Below, in pieces: positions 23,756 through 34,104 of a stretch of DNA of 64,000 nt (its first letter is position 1; each line of letters opens with the position of its first letter). Both the position numbers and the translations under genes were made by a program. The DNA comes from Brevundimonas sp. GTDB taxonomy: Bacteria; Pseudomonadota; Alphaproteobacteria; Caulobacterales; Caulobacteraceae. The notes beneath the pieces are model-generated. The model saw only the letters and a program-made list of their open reading frames with translations, did no database searches and was not told the DNA's origin. The stretch covers positions 160,214-224,213 of the forward strand of contig NZ_JACESA010000004.1 in the NCBI RefSeq assembly GCF_013912065.1. Direction: 5' to 3'.

Positions 23756-26272
23756 TTGGAGCGCAAGGATTCAGGTTTCACCGTCGATCGCCGTGTCCTG
23801 CTGCAGGGTGCGGGCGGGGTCGCCGTGGCGTCCGCCCTCGCGGGCCCTACCCGGGCTGACACGGCCTCGGACCCGAACGCCGGGCCGCGCCAGAGCGTCA
23901 AGCTGGCCTTCGACTGGAAGTTCGCACTTGGCCACGCGGCCGACGTCGAAAAGGACTTCGGCTTCGGCCGCGATCAACGCACCTACGCCAAGACCGGCGG
24001 CTCAGAGTCAACGCCCATCGCTGTGGCCGCCCTGGCCGGTTTCGACGATACCTCCTGGCGGTCTGTCCAGATCCCCCACGATTGGGCCATCGACCTACCC
24101 TATGATCCCGGCCCCGGCGGCTTCGGGCCCGACCAAGAAGATCCGCGTGCGGCGCACGGCTATCACGCCCTGGGGCGCGACCACCCCGAGAACAGCGTCG
24201 GCTGGTATCGTCGCCCGCTGGACATCCCGGCCGACTGGGCCGGGCGCCGGCTGAGCCTGGAGTTCGACGGGGCCTTTCGCGAGGTCGTGGTCTTCCTGAA
24301 CGGCATCATCGTCGACGAACATGCGGGCGGCTATTCGCCCTTCTCGGTGGACATCACCGACGTCGCCCGACCCGGCGAGACCAACTGGCTGGTCGTGAGG
24401 GTCGATGCGAGCCTGGGCGAAGGGTGGTTCTACGAAGGCGCGGGCCTGTATCGCCATGTGTGGCTGACGGCGACCGACCCGGTGCACGTCCCCCCGCACG
24501 GCGTCTTCATCCAGGCCGCGCCGCGCGACGCGGGCGCCGCCGCCAAGATCCAGATCGAGGCCCGCAACCAGTCGGATCAGCCGCGCCACGCCCTGATCCG
24601 CGCCGTCGTCCTGGCGCCGAACGGTCTGGAAATGGCCCGGCGCGAGACCCCGTTGACTCTGCCGGCCTGGAGCGAGGACGCGGTGGAACAGGACCTGGCC
24701 TGGGACGCCGCTCCGCTCTGGTCGCCGTCCGACCCTCGCCTTCATCGCCTCGTCGTCGAGGTAGAAGCTGATGGCCGGGTGACGGACCGGACCGAGACGC
24801 CGTTCGGGGTCCGGTCAGCCGTATTCGACCCACAGCGGGGTTTCCTGCTCAACGGGCAGCCGCTGAAACTGCTGGGCGCCTGTTGCCACCAGGATCACGC
24901 CGGCGTCGGCGCCGCCATTCCCGACCGGCTGCAGGCCTGGCGTGTCGAACAGCTTAAGGCCATGGGCTGCAACGCCTATCGCGCCTCGCACAATCCCGCG
25001 ACGCCCGAACTGATGGACGCCTGCGACAGGCTGGGGATGCTGGTCATCGCCGAGACGCGGCGGATGTCGTCGGACGAGGAGTCGATGGCGGAACTGGCGA
25101 CCCTGGTCCGCCGCGACCGCAACCGGCCCTCGGTCATCGCCTGGTCGATCGGTAATGAGGAACAGGCGATCCAGGGCAATGAGACCGGTGCGGCGATCGC
25201 CCGCACCATGAAGCGGCTGGTCAACCGGCTGGACCCGTCCCGCCCCATCACCGCCGCCAAGGATCAGGATTTCGACACCGGGGTGTCGCGCGTGGTCGAC
25301 GTGCTGGGCTTCAACTATCGCACGCCGCAGATGGAGGCCTATCACGCTCGATTCCCAGACCAGCCGATCCTGGGCAGCGAGACCGGCAGCACGGTGACCA
25401 CGCGCGGCGAATATGTGCTGGACCCCGCCCGCCACATCGTCCCCGCATATGACCGCGAACATCCCTGGTGGGCCTCGACCGCCGAGGACTGGTGGACCAT
25501 CGCGGCGGACCGTCCCTATATCGCTGGCGGCTTCATCTGGACCGGCTTCGACTATCGCGGCGAACCGACGCCCTACAACCGCTGGCCTAGCGTCGGCTCA
25601 TACTTCGGCGCCATGGATTCCTGCGGCTTCCCGAAGGACAATTACTGGTATTACCGCGCCTGGTGGCGGCCGGAGCCGCTGCTGCACCTGTTCCCGCACT
25701 GGAACTGGGAAGGCCGTGAAGGCGAGGATATCGAGGTTTGGGTCCATTCCAATCTCGACCGCGTCGAACTGCTGGTCAACGGGCGCTCGGTTGGGGTCAA
25801 GGACGTGGTTCGCAACCGCCACCTGGCCTGGACGGTCCCCTATGCGCCCGGCGTGATCGAAGCGCGCGGGTTCAAGAACGGTCGGCGGGTCGCCACCCAA
25901 CGGCGCGAGACCGCCGGACCGCCCGCCGCCCTGCGGCTTTCAGTCGATCGGGACCGTTTGACGGCCGACGGCGAGGACGTGGCCATGATCGCCGCCAGCG
26001 TCGTCGACGCCCGTGGCCGCCCCTGCCCGCGCGCCGGCGATCTGGTGGTCTTCGAGGTGGCCGGCGACGCCCGGGTCATCGGCGTCGGCAACGGCGATCC
26101 CGTCAGCCACGAACCGGACCGCAGCGACCGCCGACATCTGTTCAACGGACTGGCCCAGGCCATCGTCCAGGCCGGTCGCCGCGGCGGCCCGATCACCATC
26201 ACCGCCCAGGCGGACGGGCTGCGGCCCGCCGTCCTTCGACTCGACGCCCGCACAACCAAACAATCGACCTGA
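23756..26272 (+). CDS. Glycoside hydrolase family 2, beta-galactosidase-like
   Basis: An 838-residue GH2 enzyme. A twin-arginine-type signal (VDRRVLLQGAGGVAVASALAG) suggests Tat export. Sugar-binding and Ig-like domains (to about residue 340) precede a TIM barrel with acid/base Glu468 in SIGNEEQ and nucleophile Glu542 in LGSETGS; their spacing of 74 is as in LacZ. DUF4982-like and Ig-like domains complete the C terminus. The TTG start at 23756 follows AGGGAGGCG. It precedes a large TonB receptor and a GH53 galactanase, so it probably cleaves galacto-oligosaccharides released from galactan. Confidence 0.9.
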   Translation: MERKDSGFTVDRRVLLQGAGGVAVASALAGPTRADTASDPNAGPRQSVKLAFDWKFALGHAADVEKDFGFGRDQRTYAKTGGSESTPIAVAALAGFDDTSWRSVQIPHDWAIDLPYDPGPGGFGPDQEDPRAAHGYHALGRDHPENSVGWYRRPLDIPADWAGRRLSLEFDGAFREVVVFLNGIIVDEHAGGYSPFSVDITDVARPGETNWLVVRVDASLGEGWFYEGAGLYRHVWLTATDPVHVPPHGVFIQAAPRDAGAAAKIQIEARNQSDQPRHALIRAVVLAPNGLEMARRETPLTLPAWSEDAVEQDLAWDAAPLWSPSDPRLHRLVVEVEADGRVTDRTETPFGVRSAVFDPQRGFLLNGQPLKLLGACCHQDHAGVGAAIPDRLQAWRVEQLKAMGCNAYRASHNPATPELMDACDRLGMLVIAETRRMSSDEESMAELATLVRRDRNRPSVIAWSIGNEEQAIQGNETGAAIARTMKRLVNRLDPSRPITAAKDQDFDTGVSRVVDVLGFNYRTPQMEAYHARFPDQPILGSETGSTVTTRGEYVLDPARHIVPAYDREHPWWASTAEDWWTIAADRPYIAGGFIWTGFDYRGEPTPYNRWPSVGSYFGAMDSCGFPKDNYWYYRAWWRPEPLLHLFPHWNWEGREGEDIEVWVHSNLDRVELLVNGRSVGVKDVVRNRHLAWTVPYAPGVIEARGFKNGRRVATQRRETAGPPAALRLSVDRDRLTADGEDVAMIAASVVDARGRPCPRAGDLVVFEVAGDARVIGVGNGDPVSHEPDRSDRRHLFNGLAQAIVQAGRRGGPITITAQADGLRPAVLRLDARTTKQST

Positions 26273-26301
26273 AAATCAGGCGAGCACAGGGGGAGGTTCT
26301 C

Positions 26302-28917
26302 ATGACCGCCAATCGCAAGACCATCGCCGCAGCCAGCGTTTCCCTGGCCGCCCTTCTCGCCGCCGCGCCTGTCTGGGCCCAGGAGGCGCCCGCCGACGAC
26401 GCGGCCACGGTGGACGAAGTCGTCGTCACCGGCATCCGCGCCTCGCTGCGCGACGCGATCGCGGTCAAGCGCCGGTCCGACCTTGTGGTCGAGGCCATCT
26501 CGTCTGAGGACATCGGCCAGCTGCCGAACGTAACCATCGCCGAGGAACTGGTGCGCCTGCCCGGCGTCAACGGCACGCGCGATCGCGGCAACCAGAGCCA
26601 GGCCTCGATCCGCGGCCTGGGCCCGCGTCTGGTGCTGGGCCTCGTCAATGGTCGCGAAGTCGCCTCGTCTGAGCCGGACCGCAACGTCCGCTGGGAAATC
26701 TATCCGTCCGAGGTAGTATCGGGCGTCGAGGTCTACAAGTCCCAGTCCGCCGACCTGATTTCCGGCGGCATCGCGGGCACCATCAACATCCGCACCATCC
26801 GCCCGCTGGACTATCGCGGCCCGGCCTTCGTCGGCACGGCCGGCGCGGTCTACTACGACGCGGGCGACGACCTGCCTGACTATGATCCGCTGGGCTATCG
26901 CTTCAGCGCCAGCGTCACCCATCCGATCACCGACACGCTCGGCGTCAACATCGGCGTGACCCATCAGGAACAGAAGAACGGCTATTCGACCTTCGAGGGC
27001 TGGGGCTGGAACGATGAGAACACCGGCGGCACGCCCGGCGACGTCGACGGCGACGGCGATCTGGACGCGACCTTCTGGGGCGCCCAGAGCCAGGTCAAAC
27101 GCCTGACCGAGACCCGTAACGGCGTCAACGGCGCCCTGCAGTGGAAGCCGTCCGACCAGTTCGAACTGAACCTGGACGCCCTCTATTCGAAGATCGAGAT
27201 CGACGAGGACCAGAACCAGATCTGGTACGGCAACAACGGCGCCTATGGAAACTGGGACGGCTCATCCGCCTGGGCCTACGGCGATCCGGCGGCCTCCTAC
27301 ACTATCATCGACGGCACGGTGGTGGCGGCGACCCTGCCCTACGCCTCGGTCACCAACGTCATCGCCAAATACACCGAAGACAAGACGCTGCTGGCCACTG
27401 GCCTGAACGGCAAGTGGACGTCGGGCCCCTGGACCGTGAGCGGCGACGTCGCCTATTCGAAGGCCGAGCGCGAGAACCTGTGGCGCGCCATCTTCACCGA
27501 ACACTATCCGGACCTAGCAGGCGTCGACATGACGCCGGGCCAGACGCCGTCGGCTTTCGCCAGCTATGATACGTCCGACCCCAGCTATCAGCCGCTCTAT
27601 GACTATGTCCCGGGCCAGGCGGACGGCGGCAAGCTGACCGACGAACTGACGTCGGCTCAGTTCGACGTGTCGCACTATGGCGGCGAGACGGGCGTGACCG
27701 AGGTCTCGTTCGGCGCCCGCCTCTCCGATCGCTCGAAGGCCTACGAACGGGTGTTCTGGACCCAAGCGCCGATCGTCGCCACGCTTCCGGCCGAGTTGCT
27801 GAGCAGTTTCACGGTCTCCGACTTGGACACCCCGGCCTTCCTGAACGGCGACTTCAACGCCTTGGCCCAGGCGGCCTACGGCGGCTTCGTCCAGCCCGCC
27901 GATGCGGTGGACGAAGCTTCCGGGTGGTCGGTCGACGAGACGGTCTTCGAGGCCTATGTGAAGGTCGACTTTGCCGGCGACTTCGCCGGCCTGCCCGTCA
28001 CCGGCAATGTCGGCATGCGCGCGGTTCAGACCGAGACCACCAGCGAAGGCTATGAATCGGTCAACAGCGGCGAACTGACGCCAATCTCGATCGACAACGA
28101 CTATTTCCAACTGCTGCCCAGCCTGAACCTGACCTTCGCCCTCGCCGAGAACCGGCAGCTGCGGTTCGGTCTGGCCCGGACGATGGCGCGTCCGCCGCTG
28201 GATGAATTGCGCGCAGGCCGGACGCTGTACAACACCACCCCGCCGCCGTCGGGATCGGCCGGCAACCCGCTGCTGAAGCCCTATATCGCCAACCAGGTCG
28301 ACCTGTCCTACGAGTGGTATTTCGCGCCCGAAGCCCTGTTCGCGGCCGCCGCCTACTACAAGGATGTCGAGACACACATCGGCTACTTCACCCAGCCGGT
28401 CACCATCGACGGCGTGACCTATAACGTCACCGGTCCGTTCAACGGCGACGGCGGCGGCATCAGCGGGATCGAGCTGACCTTCCAGACTCCGTTCCGCTTC
28501 GTTCCGGCCCTTGAGAACTTCGGCATCTACGCCAACTTCGCCTATGTCGATTCCGACGTGAAGGAGTTCTCGCCGGCCAATAATCCACTGGAGTCCACTG
28601 GCCTGGCCCAGGAAACGGCGACGGTCGATCTCTGGTACTCCGACGGCAAGTTCGAAAGCCGTCTCGGCTACAAGTACCACAGCCCCTTCACCGTCATCAG
28701 CGGCTGGGACGGGTCCGCGCTGCGGACGCTGGATAGCGAAGCCACCCTGGACTTCAGCGCCTCCTACCAGGTGACTTCGAACCTCGGCGTGCGCTTCCAG
28801 GCCAGCAATCTGACCGACGAAGAAGTCCGGACCTACTACGACAACGACGAGAACCGTCTGGCCAGCGAAACCCGCTTCGGCCGCCGGTTTAGCCTGGACG
28901 CCACCTTCCGCTACTGA
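26302..28917 (+). CDS. TonB-dependent receptor, large carbohydrate-uptake type
   Basis: An 871-residue outer-membrane receptor of the TIGR01782 class common in Caulobacter and Xanthomonas. The signal peptide ends in PVWAQ, a TonB box lies in VDEVVVTGIRASL, and the plug contains EDIGQLPNVTIAEELVRLPG. The barrel ends in SLDATFRY. The ATG at 26302 with GGGAGG upstream is preferred over a long spurious extension. Flanked by GH2 and GH53 enzymes, it probably imports galactan oligosaccharides. Confidence 0.93.
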   Translation: MTANRKTIAAASVSLAALLAAAPVWAQEAPADDAATVDEVVVTGIRASLRDAIAVKRRSDLVVEAISSEDIGQLPNVTIAEELVRLPGVNGTRDRGNQSQASIRGLGPRLVLGLVNGREVASSEPDRNVRWEIYPSEVVSGVEVYKSQSADLISGGIAGTINIRTIRPLDYRGPAFVGTAGAVYYDAGDDLPDYDPLGYRFSASVTHPITDTLGVNIGVTHQEQKNGYSTFEGWGWNDENTGGTPGDVDGDGDLDATFWGAQSQVKRLTETRNGVNGALQWKPSDQFELNLDALYSKIEIDEDQNQIWYGNNGAYGNWDGSSAWAYGDPAASYTIIDGTVVAATLPYASVTNVIAKYTEDKTLLATGLNGKWTSGPWTVSGDVAYSKAERENLWRAIFTEHYPDLAGVDMTPGQTPSAFASYDTSDPSYQPLYDYVPGQADGGKLTDELTSAQFDVSHYGGETGVTEVSFGARLSDRSKAYERVFWTQAPIVATLPAELLSSFTVSDLDTPAFLNGDFNALAQAAYGGFVQPADAVDEASGWSVDETVFEAYVKVDFAGDFAGLPVTGNVGMRAVQTETTSEGYESVNSGELTPISIDNDYFQLLPSLNLTFALAENRQLRFGLARTMARPPLDELRAGRTLYNTTPPPSGSAGNPLLKPYIANQVDLSYEWYFAPEALFAAAAYYKDVETHIGYFTQPVTIDGVTYNVTGPFNGDGGGISGIELTFQTPFRFVPALENFGIYANFAYVDSDVKEFSPANNPLESTGLAQETATVDLWYSDGKFESRLGYKYHSPFTVISGWDGSALRTLDSEATLDFSASYQVTSNLGVRFQASNLTDEEVRTYYDNDENRLASETRFGRRFSLDATFRY

Positions 28918-28950
28918 TCCGCACCGCGCCTCGCATACACGGAATTGCTC

Positions 28951-30363
28951 ATGAAGATCCGCCGCCTCCTCCTTCCCGCCTTCGCCGCCCTGCTGGCCTT
29001 GCCCGCGCAAGCCCAGCAGGCGGTCCGGCCGACGCCCTTCTATTTCGGCGCCGACCTGTCCTATGTGAACGAGATGGAGGATTGCGGCGCGATCTATCGC
29101 AAGGACGGCCAGGCCCGCGATCCCTACGCCCTGTTCGCCGAGCTCGGGACCAATCTGGTGCGGGTGCGGATCTGGAACGACGCCGAATGGACCGACTACA
29201 GCGATCTGGACGACGTGCGGGAAACCATCCGTCGCGCCCGGGCGGCTGGCATGGAGGTCCTGCTCGACTTCCACTATTCCGACGACTGGGCCGACGGCGA
29301 CAAGCAGATCGTGCCAAAGGCCTGGCGCTCGATCCGCGACGACACCCCGGCCCTGTCGAAAGCCGTCTACGACTATACGTTCGAGACCCTGCGCGCCCTG
29401 GACGCCGAGGGGCTGATGCCGGACCAGGTTCAGGTCGGCAACGAGACCAATCCCGAAATGATGGGCGAGCTTGACTGGAAGACTACCCGGCCGGGCATCG
29501 ACTGGGAGCGCAACGCCGCCCTGTTCAACGCCGGGATCAAGGCTGTGCGTGACGCGGGCGCCCAGGCCAGCATCCAGCCCCTGGTCATGCTGCACATCGC
29601 GCAGCCGGAGAATGTCGAACCCTGGTTCGCCGACGCCTGGAAACACGGAGTCACCGACTTCGACCTGATCGGCGTCAGCTATTATCGCAAATGGTCGACC
29701 CAGGGTCTGGACGGGCTGGAGCAGACCATCAACCGCCTGCGCCACCGTTATCCGGCCGAGGTCGTGGTGGTCGAGACCGCCTATCCGTTCACGACGGACT
29801 CGGCCGACGACTCGCCCAATCTGCTGGGCGAAGACTCGCTGCTGCCCGGCTATCCGGCCACCTACGAGGGCCAGCGCCAGTACATGCACGACCTGACCCA
29901 GAGGGTGAAGTTCGCCGGCGGCGTCGGCGTCGTCTACTGGGAGCCCGCCTGGGTCTCGACCCCCTGCTCGACCCGCTGGGGCCAGGGATCGAACTGGGAA
30001 AACGCGACCTATTTCGACTGGCGTCGGGGCAATGAGCCGACGCCGGCCGCCTCATTCGCCCAGGAGGTCTATCAGGAGCCCGCTCCGGTCACCCTGACCG
30101 TCCAGCGGCCTCAGGGCGCGACCGGCCCGCTGTGGCTGTGGGGCGATTTCCTGGGCTCAAATGACATGATCGTCCGACTGTCGCCCGATCCGTCGGATCC
30201 AACCCTCTATCGGTTTGACACGACCCTGCGGCCCGACTCGACCGTGCGTTTCCAGGTCTATGATCGACGCCCCTTCGACAAGGGCGTGATCGGCTCCGGC
30301 GACCTGATCGAGACGAAAGTCGAATCGGAGGGCCTGACAGCAGCCTATACGATCGATCGGTAA
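28951..30363 (+). CDS. GH53 arabinogalactan endo-beta-1,4-galactanase
   Basis: A 470-residue secreted or periplasmic enzyme with signal peptide (LLLPAFAALLALPAQAQ). GH53 signatures are clear: GADLSYVNEMEDCGA, DFHYSDDWADGDKQ, acid/base Glu165 in QVGNETNPEM and nucleophile Glu275 in VVVETAYPF. A ~100-residue C-terminal beta domain follows the barrel. It cleaves beta-1,4-galactan side chains of pectin, feeding the receptor and beta-galactosidase encoded upstream. The ATG at 28951 was chosen over a TTG two codons earlier. Confidence 0.94.
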   Translation: MKIRRLLLPAFAALLALPAQAQQAVRPTPFYFGADLSYVNEMEDCGAIYRKDGQARDPYALFAELGTNLVRVRIWNDAEWTDYSDLDDVRETIRRARAAGMEVLLDFHYSDDWADGDKQIVPKAWRSIRDDTPALSKAVYDYTFETLRALDAEGLMPDQVQVGNETNPEMMGELDWKTTRPGIDWERNAALFNAGIKAVRDAGAQASIQPLVMLHIAQPENVEPWFADAWKHGVTDFDLIGVSYYRKWSTQGLDGLEQTINRLRHRYPAEVVVVETAYPFTTDSADDSPNLLGEDSLLPGYPATYEGQRQYMHDLTQRVKFAGGVGVVYWEPAWVSTPCSTRWGQGSNWENATYFDWRRGNEPTPAASFAQEVYQEPAPVTLTVQRPQGATGPLWLWGDFLGSNDMIVRLSPDPSDPTLYRFDTTLRPDSTVRFQVYDRRPFDKGVIGSGDLIETKVESEGLTAAYTIDR

Positions 30364-30525
30364 TAGACGCGGCGTGTCTGCCTTGGGATTAAACGCCCGT
30401 GCCTACTGGCTTTTTCGCGAGCTGTGCAATAATATTGCCATCTCCCGACGAAGTTTCGATTTTCTAGACTGACGCGGCGGACGTGATATTCGTGATCGCG
30501 GCCGTCCTTACCGACCATCGAGGAT

Positions 30526-31152
30526 ATGGCCGACACGACCAACAAGCTGGGGCACAAGATCGGCGTGCGCGGCGGCCGCACGCGCCAGGCCATCCTCGAC
30601 GCGACCCGCACCCTGCTGAACGAGCGACATTACGGTGAAATCCGCGTCGCCGACCTGGCCTCGGCCGCGGGCGTGTCTCCGTCGAACTTCTACACCTACT
30701 TCAAGACGGTCGAGGAACCGGTTCTGGCCCTGTGCGAGACGGCGGCGACCGATTTCCAGGGCCTCACCGCCCATTTCCAGGCCGACTGGCCCGGCGACAA
30801 GGCCTTCGCCATCGCCCGCGCCTTCATCCTCGACGTCATGGCCATCTGGCGCGACCACGGCCAAGTCCTGCGGGTCGAGCACATGCTGGCTGACAACGGC
30901 GATGGCGCCTTCGTCGAGAGCCGGGTCCGCCGCCTGCGTCGCCTGCACCTGGCCATCGAACGCCGCGTCGCCCAGTCCCACGCGGCCGGACTGCATCCGA
31001 AAGACTACAACCCCCGCCTGGCCTCCTACCAGATCGCCTCCATCGCGGAATCGACGGCCGCCAGCTTCGACCTGCTGCGCCGCGCCGACACGCCGGAAGC
31101 CATTCTCGACACGGCCGCCATCATCATCGTCAAGCTGACGACAGGGCGATAG
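30526..31152 (+). CDS. TetR-family transcriptional regulator
   Basis: A 208-residue regulator with N-terminal helix-turn-helix (RQAILDATRTLLNERHYGEI then SNFYTYFKTVEEP) and an all-helical ligand domain. It lies 162 bases downstream of the galactanase gene on the same strand, with its own upstream region, so it may control the galactan genes or act elsewhere. Ligand unknown. Confidence 0.88.
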   Translation: MADTTNKLGHKIGVRGGRTRQAILDATRTLLNERHYGEIRVADLASAAGVSPSNFYTYFKTVEEPVLALCETAATDFQGLTAHFQADWPGDKAFAIARAFILDVMAIWRDHGQVLRVEHMLADNGDGAFVESRVRRLRRLHLAIERRVAQSHAAGLHPKDYNPRLASYQIASIAESTAASFDLLRRADTPEAILDTAAIIIVKLTTGR

Positions 31153-31158
31153 AGGCCC

Positions 31159-31911
31159 TCAGAGTCCCAGTGGACCGTAGAGCCAGGTCATCCAGATGCC
31201 GATCGCCAGGAAGACCCCAAACGGCAGTTTCTCGGTCGCATCGACAGAGCGGCGCACCACCAGCAAGCCGAACACCAGGCTGAGCCCAGCGGCCGAGGCC
31301 CACAACAGCACGCTGGGCAGGCCGATCCAGCCGACCCAGGCCCCGGCGCCGGCGAATAGAAACGGGTCGCCCCCACCCAGGCCGTCGCGCTTGCGGATCG
31401 CCTTGTAGAGCCAGGCCACCAGCCACAAACCCGCGAAACCGACCATCGCGCCGATCAGATGCGCCGGCATGGCCTCCCGGTCCAGCAAGGCCGCAGCGAT
31501 CAGGCCGGTCGCCGCAAGGGGCCAGGTCAGGATATCGGGCAGCCAGAAATTCTCGCCATCGATCACGGCGATCAGCAGCAGCTGCCACCCCAGAACGGCG
31601 GTCGCCCCCATCATCAGCCATGAACCGCCGGCCAGGCCAGCCCAGACGCCGACCGCCGCCGCGCCCAGTTCGATAAGCGGATAGCGGAGAGAAATGGCTG
31701 TCTCGCACCGGGCGCACCGGGCGCGCAGCACCAGCCAACTGACCACCGGGATCAGTTCCCAGGGCCGCAAGATCTCGCCGCATCCCATACAGTGCGAGCG
31801 GGCGAGCACGATGTCCTCGTCGCGCGGCAGGCGAACGCTGACGGCCGCCAGGAAACTGCCGATGATCAGGCCCAGAAGGCCCAGGACGACGGCGGCGATC
31901 ACGGGGGTCAT
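31159..31911 (-). CDS. Prepilin peptidase (A24 family, bifunctional type)
   Basis: A 250-residue membrane peptidase/methyltransferase. The N-terminal domain has the four-Cys zinc motif (CMGCGEI and CARCETA). The catalytic Asp residues are in AVIDGENFWLPD and in the GxGD-like GLGGGDPFLFAG. About seven membrane helices. The full length and N-terminal domain indicate a PilD/GspO-type enzyme for type II secretion or type IV pili, not the short CpaA form. It is convergent with the TetR gene. Confidence 0.9.
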   Translation of the reverse strand: MTPVIAAVVLGLLGLIIGSFLAAVSVRLPRDEDIVLARSHCMGCGEILRPWELIPVVSWLVLRARCARCETAISLRYPLIELGAAAVGVWAGLAGGSWLMMGATAVLGWQLLLIAVIDGENFWLPDILTWPLAATGLIAAALLDREAMPAHLIGAMVGFAGLWLVAWLYKAIRKRDGLGGGDPFLFAGAGAWVGWIGLPSVLLWASAAGLSLVFGLLVVRRSVDATEKLPFGVFLAIGIWMTWLYGPLGL

Positions 31912-31942
31912 GGACGGGTCCGGGCGTCAGGCATGGGCCCGC

Positions 31943-33823
31943 TTAGCCGCCCCCGAGCGCGACCGCCACATGATAGGTCGCGAAGGACGCCAGATAGGCC
32001 AGGCCGAACATGTAGCTGATCATGATCCAGGTCCATTTCCACGAGTTGGTCTCGCGCTTGACGACGCCCAGGGTCGCCACGCACTGGGGCGCGAAGATAT
32101 ACCAGGCCAGGAAGGACAGGGCCGTGGCCAGCGACCAGTGCGCCGACAGGGTCGAGGCCAGCAGGCCCGTGGCGTTTTCGGCGTCGGCAATGGCGTAGGT
32201 GGTGCCCAGGGCCGCCACCGCAACCTCGCGGGCCGCCATGCCGGGGATCAAAGCGATGACCATCTGCCAGTTGAAGCCGATGGGGGCGAAGATCGGCTCC
32301 AGCGCCCGCCCGAGCATGCCGGCGAACGAATAGTCGATGTCCGGCAGGGTCGCGTTCGCGGGCGGATAGGGGAAGGTCGCCAGAACCCACAGGATGATCA
32401 CCGCCGGCAGGATGATCCGCCCTGCGCGGTTCAGGAAAATCTCGGCCCGGAGCCACAGGTTGAAACCGACGCTCTTGATGTCCGGCAGTTTGTAGGTCGG
32501 CAATTCCATCATGAAGGGCTCGACGGCGCCCCTCCAGAAGATCTTGCGGATGACCAGAGACACCACCAGGGCGCTGACGATCCCGGCGGCGTAGAGGCCG
32601 AACATCACCAGGCCCTGCAGATTGGCGAAACCCCAGACCGTCTCGTTCGGAATGAAGGCGGCGATGATCAGCGTATAGACTGGGATCCGCGCCGAACAGG
32701 TCATCAGCGGCGCGACCAGGATGGTGGTCATGCGGTCCCGCTTGGAATCGATCACCCGCGCCGCCATCACTCCCGGAATGGCGCAGGCGAAGCTGGACAG
32801 CAGGGGGATGAAGGCGCGGCCGTGCAGCCCCGCCCCGCCCATGATCTTGTCCATAAGGAAGGCCGCCCTGGCCATATAGCCGAAGTCTTCCAGAGCGATG
32901 ATGAACAGGAACAGGATCAGGATCTGCGGCAGGAAGACCAAAACGCTGCCGACGCCGGAGATGATCCCGTCCACGATCAGGCTCTGAACCAGACCCCAGA
33001 CGCCCGTGTCGGGCAGGATCGACGCGACCAGCCCGCCGATCCAGCCCACCCCGCCCTCGATCCCATCCATCATAGGCGCGGCCCAGCTGAACACGGCCTG
33101 GAACATGACGAACAGCAGGGCCATCAGTATGATCATGCCGCCCACCGGATGCAGCAGGACGGCGTCGATCCGGCCGGTCAGGGTGTCGGGTCGCTCGGGC
33201 GGCCGCACGCAGGCCTTCATGATCCGCTCGGCCTCTTGGGCGGCGGCGCGCAGTTCGGCCGAGTCCGGGCTGCGCCAGTGGTTCTCGCCCAGCGCCGCGG
33301 CCTCGGCCTGGGTCTCGATCTCGGCGATCAGATCGTCGATCCCGCGCTTGCGGGTCGCGACCGTGGTGATGATCGGCACGCCCAGTTCGACGCGGAGCCG
33401 TTCCAGGTCGATACGCAGGCCCTGACGCTGGGCGATATCGTACATGTTCAGCGCCAGGACCATCGGCCGCCCGACGGCCTTCAGCTCCAGAACCAGGCGC
33501 AGGACCAGGCGCAGATTGGTGGCGTCGGCGACGCAGACCACGACGTCCGGCGGCGTCTCTCCGGCCAGACGGCCCAGGACGGCGTCGCGCGTGACCTCCT
33601 CGTCCGGACTGCGGGCGCGCAGCGAATAGGTTCCGGGCAGGTCCAGCACCGACAGGGTCCGGCCGGAGGCGGCGCGGATCAGCCCCTGCTTCCGTTCCAC
33701 CGTGACCCCGGCGTAGTTGGCGACCTTCTGATGGGCGCCGGTCAGGGCGTTGAACAGGGCCGTCTTGCCGCTGTTGGGATTGCCGACCAGGGCGACGCGG
33801 GCGGTCTTCAGGGCCACGTCCAT
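31943..33823 (-). CDS. feoB: Ferrous iron transporter FeoB
   Basis: A 626-residue protein with a cytoplasmic G domain (G1 GNPNSGKT at 14-21, DLPGTYS G3, ALNMYD G4) and a polytopic membrane domain with two Gate motifs. It imports Fe(II). Its ATG overlaps the FeoA stop by one base (TGATG), so the pair is translated together. No FeoC is visible downstream. Confidence 0.95.
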   Translation of the reverse strand: MDVALKTARVALVGNPNSGKTALFNALTGAHQKVANYAGVTVERKQGLIRAASGRTLSVLDLPGTYSLRARSPDEEVTRDAVLGRLAGETPPDVVVCVADATNLRLVLRLVLELKAVGRPMVLALNMYDIAQRQGLRIDLERLRVELGVPIITTVATRKRGIDDLIAEIETQAEAAALGENHWRSPDSAELRAAAQEAERIMKACVRPPERPDTLTGRIDAVLLHPVGGMIILMALLFVMFQAVFSWAAPMMDGIEGGVGWIGGLVASILPDTGVWGLVQSLIVDGIISGVGSVLVFLPQILILFLFIIALEDFGYMARAAFLMDKIMGGAGLHGRAFIPLLSSFACAIPGVMAARVIDSKRDRMTTILVAPLMTCSARIPVYTLIIAAFIPNETVWGFANLQGLVMFGLYAAGIVSALVVSLVIRKIFWRGAVEPFMMELPTYKLPDIKSVGFNLWLRAEIFLNRAGRIILPAVIILWVLATFPYPPANATLPDIDYSFAGMLGRALEPIFAPIGFNWQMVIALIPGMAAREVAVAALGTTYAIADAENATGLLASTLSAHWSLATALSFLAWYIFAPQCVATLGVVKRETNSWKWTWIMISYMFGLAYLASFATYHVAVALGGG

Positions 33824-34104
33824 CAGGCGGCTTCCAGCTTGCCGTTATCCAACTGGATCGTCAGGCTGGCGGCCTCGTGGCGGCGCAGGGCCACGCGCAT
33901 GTCGTCGATCTTCATGGCGATGGGATCGCGGCCGAACAGACCCTCGTGCAGCAGTTCGACCCTGGCGCCTTCGACAAAGCCCAGTTCCAGAAGACGGCGC
34001 TCCAGCTCGACCTCGTGATCCTGATGGTGGCAGTGGGCGCCCACCTGGATGATGACGCCGCGATCGCCGCGGCGGGCCTGGCTCAGCTTGATGTTCTCGG
34101 TCAA
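33823..34104 (-). CDS. feoA: FeoA
   Basis: A 93-residue SH3-like protein that supports FeoB. The pattern LLELGFVEGARVELLHEGLFGRDP then MRVALRRHEA is typical of FeoA. It is upstream of feoB with a one-base overlap and no other partner. Confidence 0.92.
   Translation of the reverse strand: MTENIKLSQARRGDRGVIIQVGAHCHHQDHEVELERRLLELGFVEGARVELLHEGLFGRDPIAMKIDDMRVALRRHEAASLTIQLDNGKLEAA

Noticed and set aside
27514-29889. 791-codon open frame on the minus strand across the TonB receptor and GH53 genes
   Set aside because: Spans two well-supported genes on the other strand and shows no family features.
31694-34018. 774-codon open frame on the plus strand opposite feoB
   Set aside because: Antisense shadow of feoB; composition dominated by Asp/His/Gln/Arg.
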